A stretch of DNA of 64,000 bases from Methylomonas sp. 11b (lineage in GTDB: Bacteria > Pseudomonadota > Gammaproteobacteria > Methylococcales > Methylomonadaceae): assembly GCF_000515215.1 (NCBI RefSeq), contig NZ_KI911557.1, positions 5,327,741 to 5,391,740 on the forward strand, in the 5' to 3' direction. Of the stretch, positions 63,316 through 64,000 are shown piece after piece. The notes under the pieces are model-generated. The model did not search any database. It worked only from the letters and a program-made list of their open reading frames with translations, and had not been told where the DNA came from. How positions within the stretch are numbered: the first letter of the stretch is position 1; each line of letters opens with the position of its first letter. The translations under genes were made by a program, and so were the position numbers.

Positions 63316-64000
63316 ATGAGCTTTAATTCCTTCAAACTAAAAACCGGAAAAACCGTATTACTGGCCGGCGGCGCCTTGCTGAGTTTATCCGTACTTGCAG
63401 AGACCACTAACGGGCAGGTGGCAGCTAACAAGCCCAAAGACAATACCTTCCGCCAGGACAATATCGATGGGGTCAGAAAAGAACCCTTGCGTATCAACCC
63501 TGGCGACAAAAGGCCCGCCGACCAATTTAAAGTAGATGTATTCGGTCATCCATTGACCATAGGCGGCGCCTACGAGTTGGAACCGCGCTATGTCGAAGAC
63601 CGGCGTCTGGACCCGCGCCGCGACGACGATGTGGCCAATGTCTATCAAGACCTGAAACTGGAGTTGTTTTATCAGTGGTCAAAGTCTTTGTCGTTTTTTG
63701 TGCAGTCCGATGTGTATTACGACCCGGAGGTCTACACCGAGAGCGGTCTGGATCAATACGAAGCCGGCATTAAACTGACCCAGGCCTGGCTGTTCATTCA
63801 TCAAATTCTGGATTCGGGGTTTAGTCTGCAATTGGGCCGGCAACGTATCGCCGACAAGCGTCAATGGTGGTGGAATGACGAACTGGACGCGGCACGGGTG
63901 TATTTTGGCGAAGACACGCTGTTTGCCGAGTTGGCGATTGCCAAGGAGTTGGGATCCAAGCAGTCGGATCAGGATTTCATCGATCCAGTGAGCGACCGGG
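63316..64000 (+). CDS. Alginate-export-type outer-membrane porin, 5' part
   Basis: The frame opens at ATG 63316 (MSFNSFKLKTGKTVLLAGGA), with a signal peptide ending near LAET, and runs off the right edge, so only about 228 codons are visible. The mature part has the beta-barrel look of the alginate export (AlgE-like) family: VFGHPLTIGGAYELEPRYVE, LELFYQWSKSLSFFVQSDVY and LQLGRQRIADKRQWWWNDEL. Such porins carry anionic polysaccharide across the outer membrane, which fits its place after glycosyltransferases, exporter and deacetylase. The stop and any downstream genes lie outside the window. Confidence 0.85.
   Translation, partial: MSFNSFKLKTGKTVLLAGGALLSLSVLAETTNGQVAANKPKDNTFRQDNIDGVRKEPLRINPGDKRPADQFKVDVFGHPLTIGGAYELEPRYVEDRRLDPRRDDDVANVYQDLKLELFYQWSKSLSFFVQSDVYYDPEVYTESGLDQYEAGIKLTQAWLFIHQILDSGFSLQLGRQRIADKRQWWWNDELDAARVYFGEDTLFAELAIAKELGSKQSDQDFIDPVSDR

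Overview
The window looks like a chromosomal segment of a gammaproteobacterium with moderate GC. Gene style, the E. coli-like fabA/fabB, hrpA, slt, ttcA and cysK, a FecIRA-type iron locus and an ABC/alginate-porin exopolysaccharide locus are compatible with a Methylococcales methanotroph such as Methylomonas. That placement is inference from gene content; no marker RNA gene or methane-oxidation gene lies in the window. I saw no rRNA or tRNA gene, CRISPR array or transposase.

Layout. (1) 1-2758: a chaperone locus (membrane-anchored DUF2760 protein plus an Hsp70 paralogue) ending at a strong terminator. (2) 2786-9494, minus strand: an OmpA-family lipoprotein with a Gln/Tyr/Pro repeat tail, then an iron-uptake unit of FecI-type sigma factor, FecR-type regulator, STN-bearing TonB receptor and PepSY membrane protein. 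(3) 9612-19314: housekeeping genes: a diguanylate cyclase, galE-ttcA, fabA-fabB, slt, an ABC exporter and a PHP-domain phosphoesterase. (4) 19311-31814, minus strand: a tight signalling operon of two TonB-dependent receptors, a YfiR-like periplasmic protein, a hybrid histidine kinase whose sensor resembles the CHASE8 domain of YfiN, and two response regulators with GGDEF and EAL domains. It reads as a receptor-to-c-di-GMP phosphorelay.

(5) 32430-41330: an accessory region. It starts with non-coding, repeat-rich DNA carrying a decayed copy of the 5' end of hrpA, followed by an orphan gene. Then come four translationally coupled genes (trypco2 protein, trypsin-like protease with a helical tail, MoxR AAA+ ATPase, and a vWA-like protein fused to a formylglycine-generating-enzyme fold) and a second FGE-fold gene. 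The intact hrpA follows directly, so the module lies between two direct copies of the hrpA start. The composition matches the predicted NTP-dependent ternary conflict systems, a predicted anti-invader or cell-suicide device. This is the strongest candidate for an undescribed system. (6) 41330-49000: hrpA, a rhomboid protease, small membrane, zinc-ribbon and His-rich proteins, and cysK.

(7) 49429-64000, plus strand, running off the window: a polysaccharide locus. It holds two MurG-like glycosyltransferases, a GT4 glycosyltransferase, two heparinase II/III-type lyases, two APH-fold kinases flanking a histidine phosphatase, an ABC exporter, a polysaccharide deacetylase and the start of an alginate-export-type outer-membrane porin. 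Most genes overlap their neighbours, implying one long operon that makes, trims, modifies and exports an uncharacterised, possibly uronate-containing, polymer.
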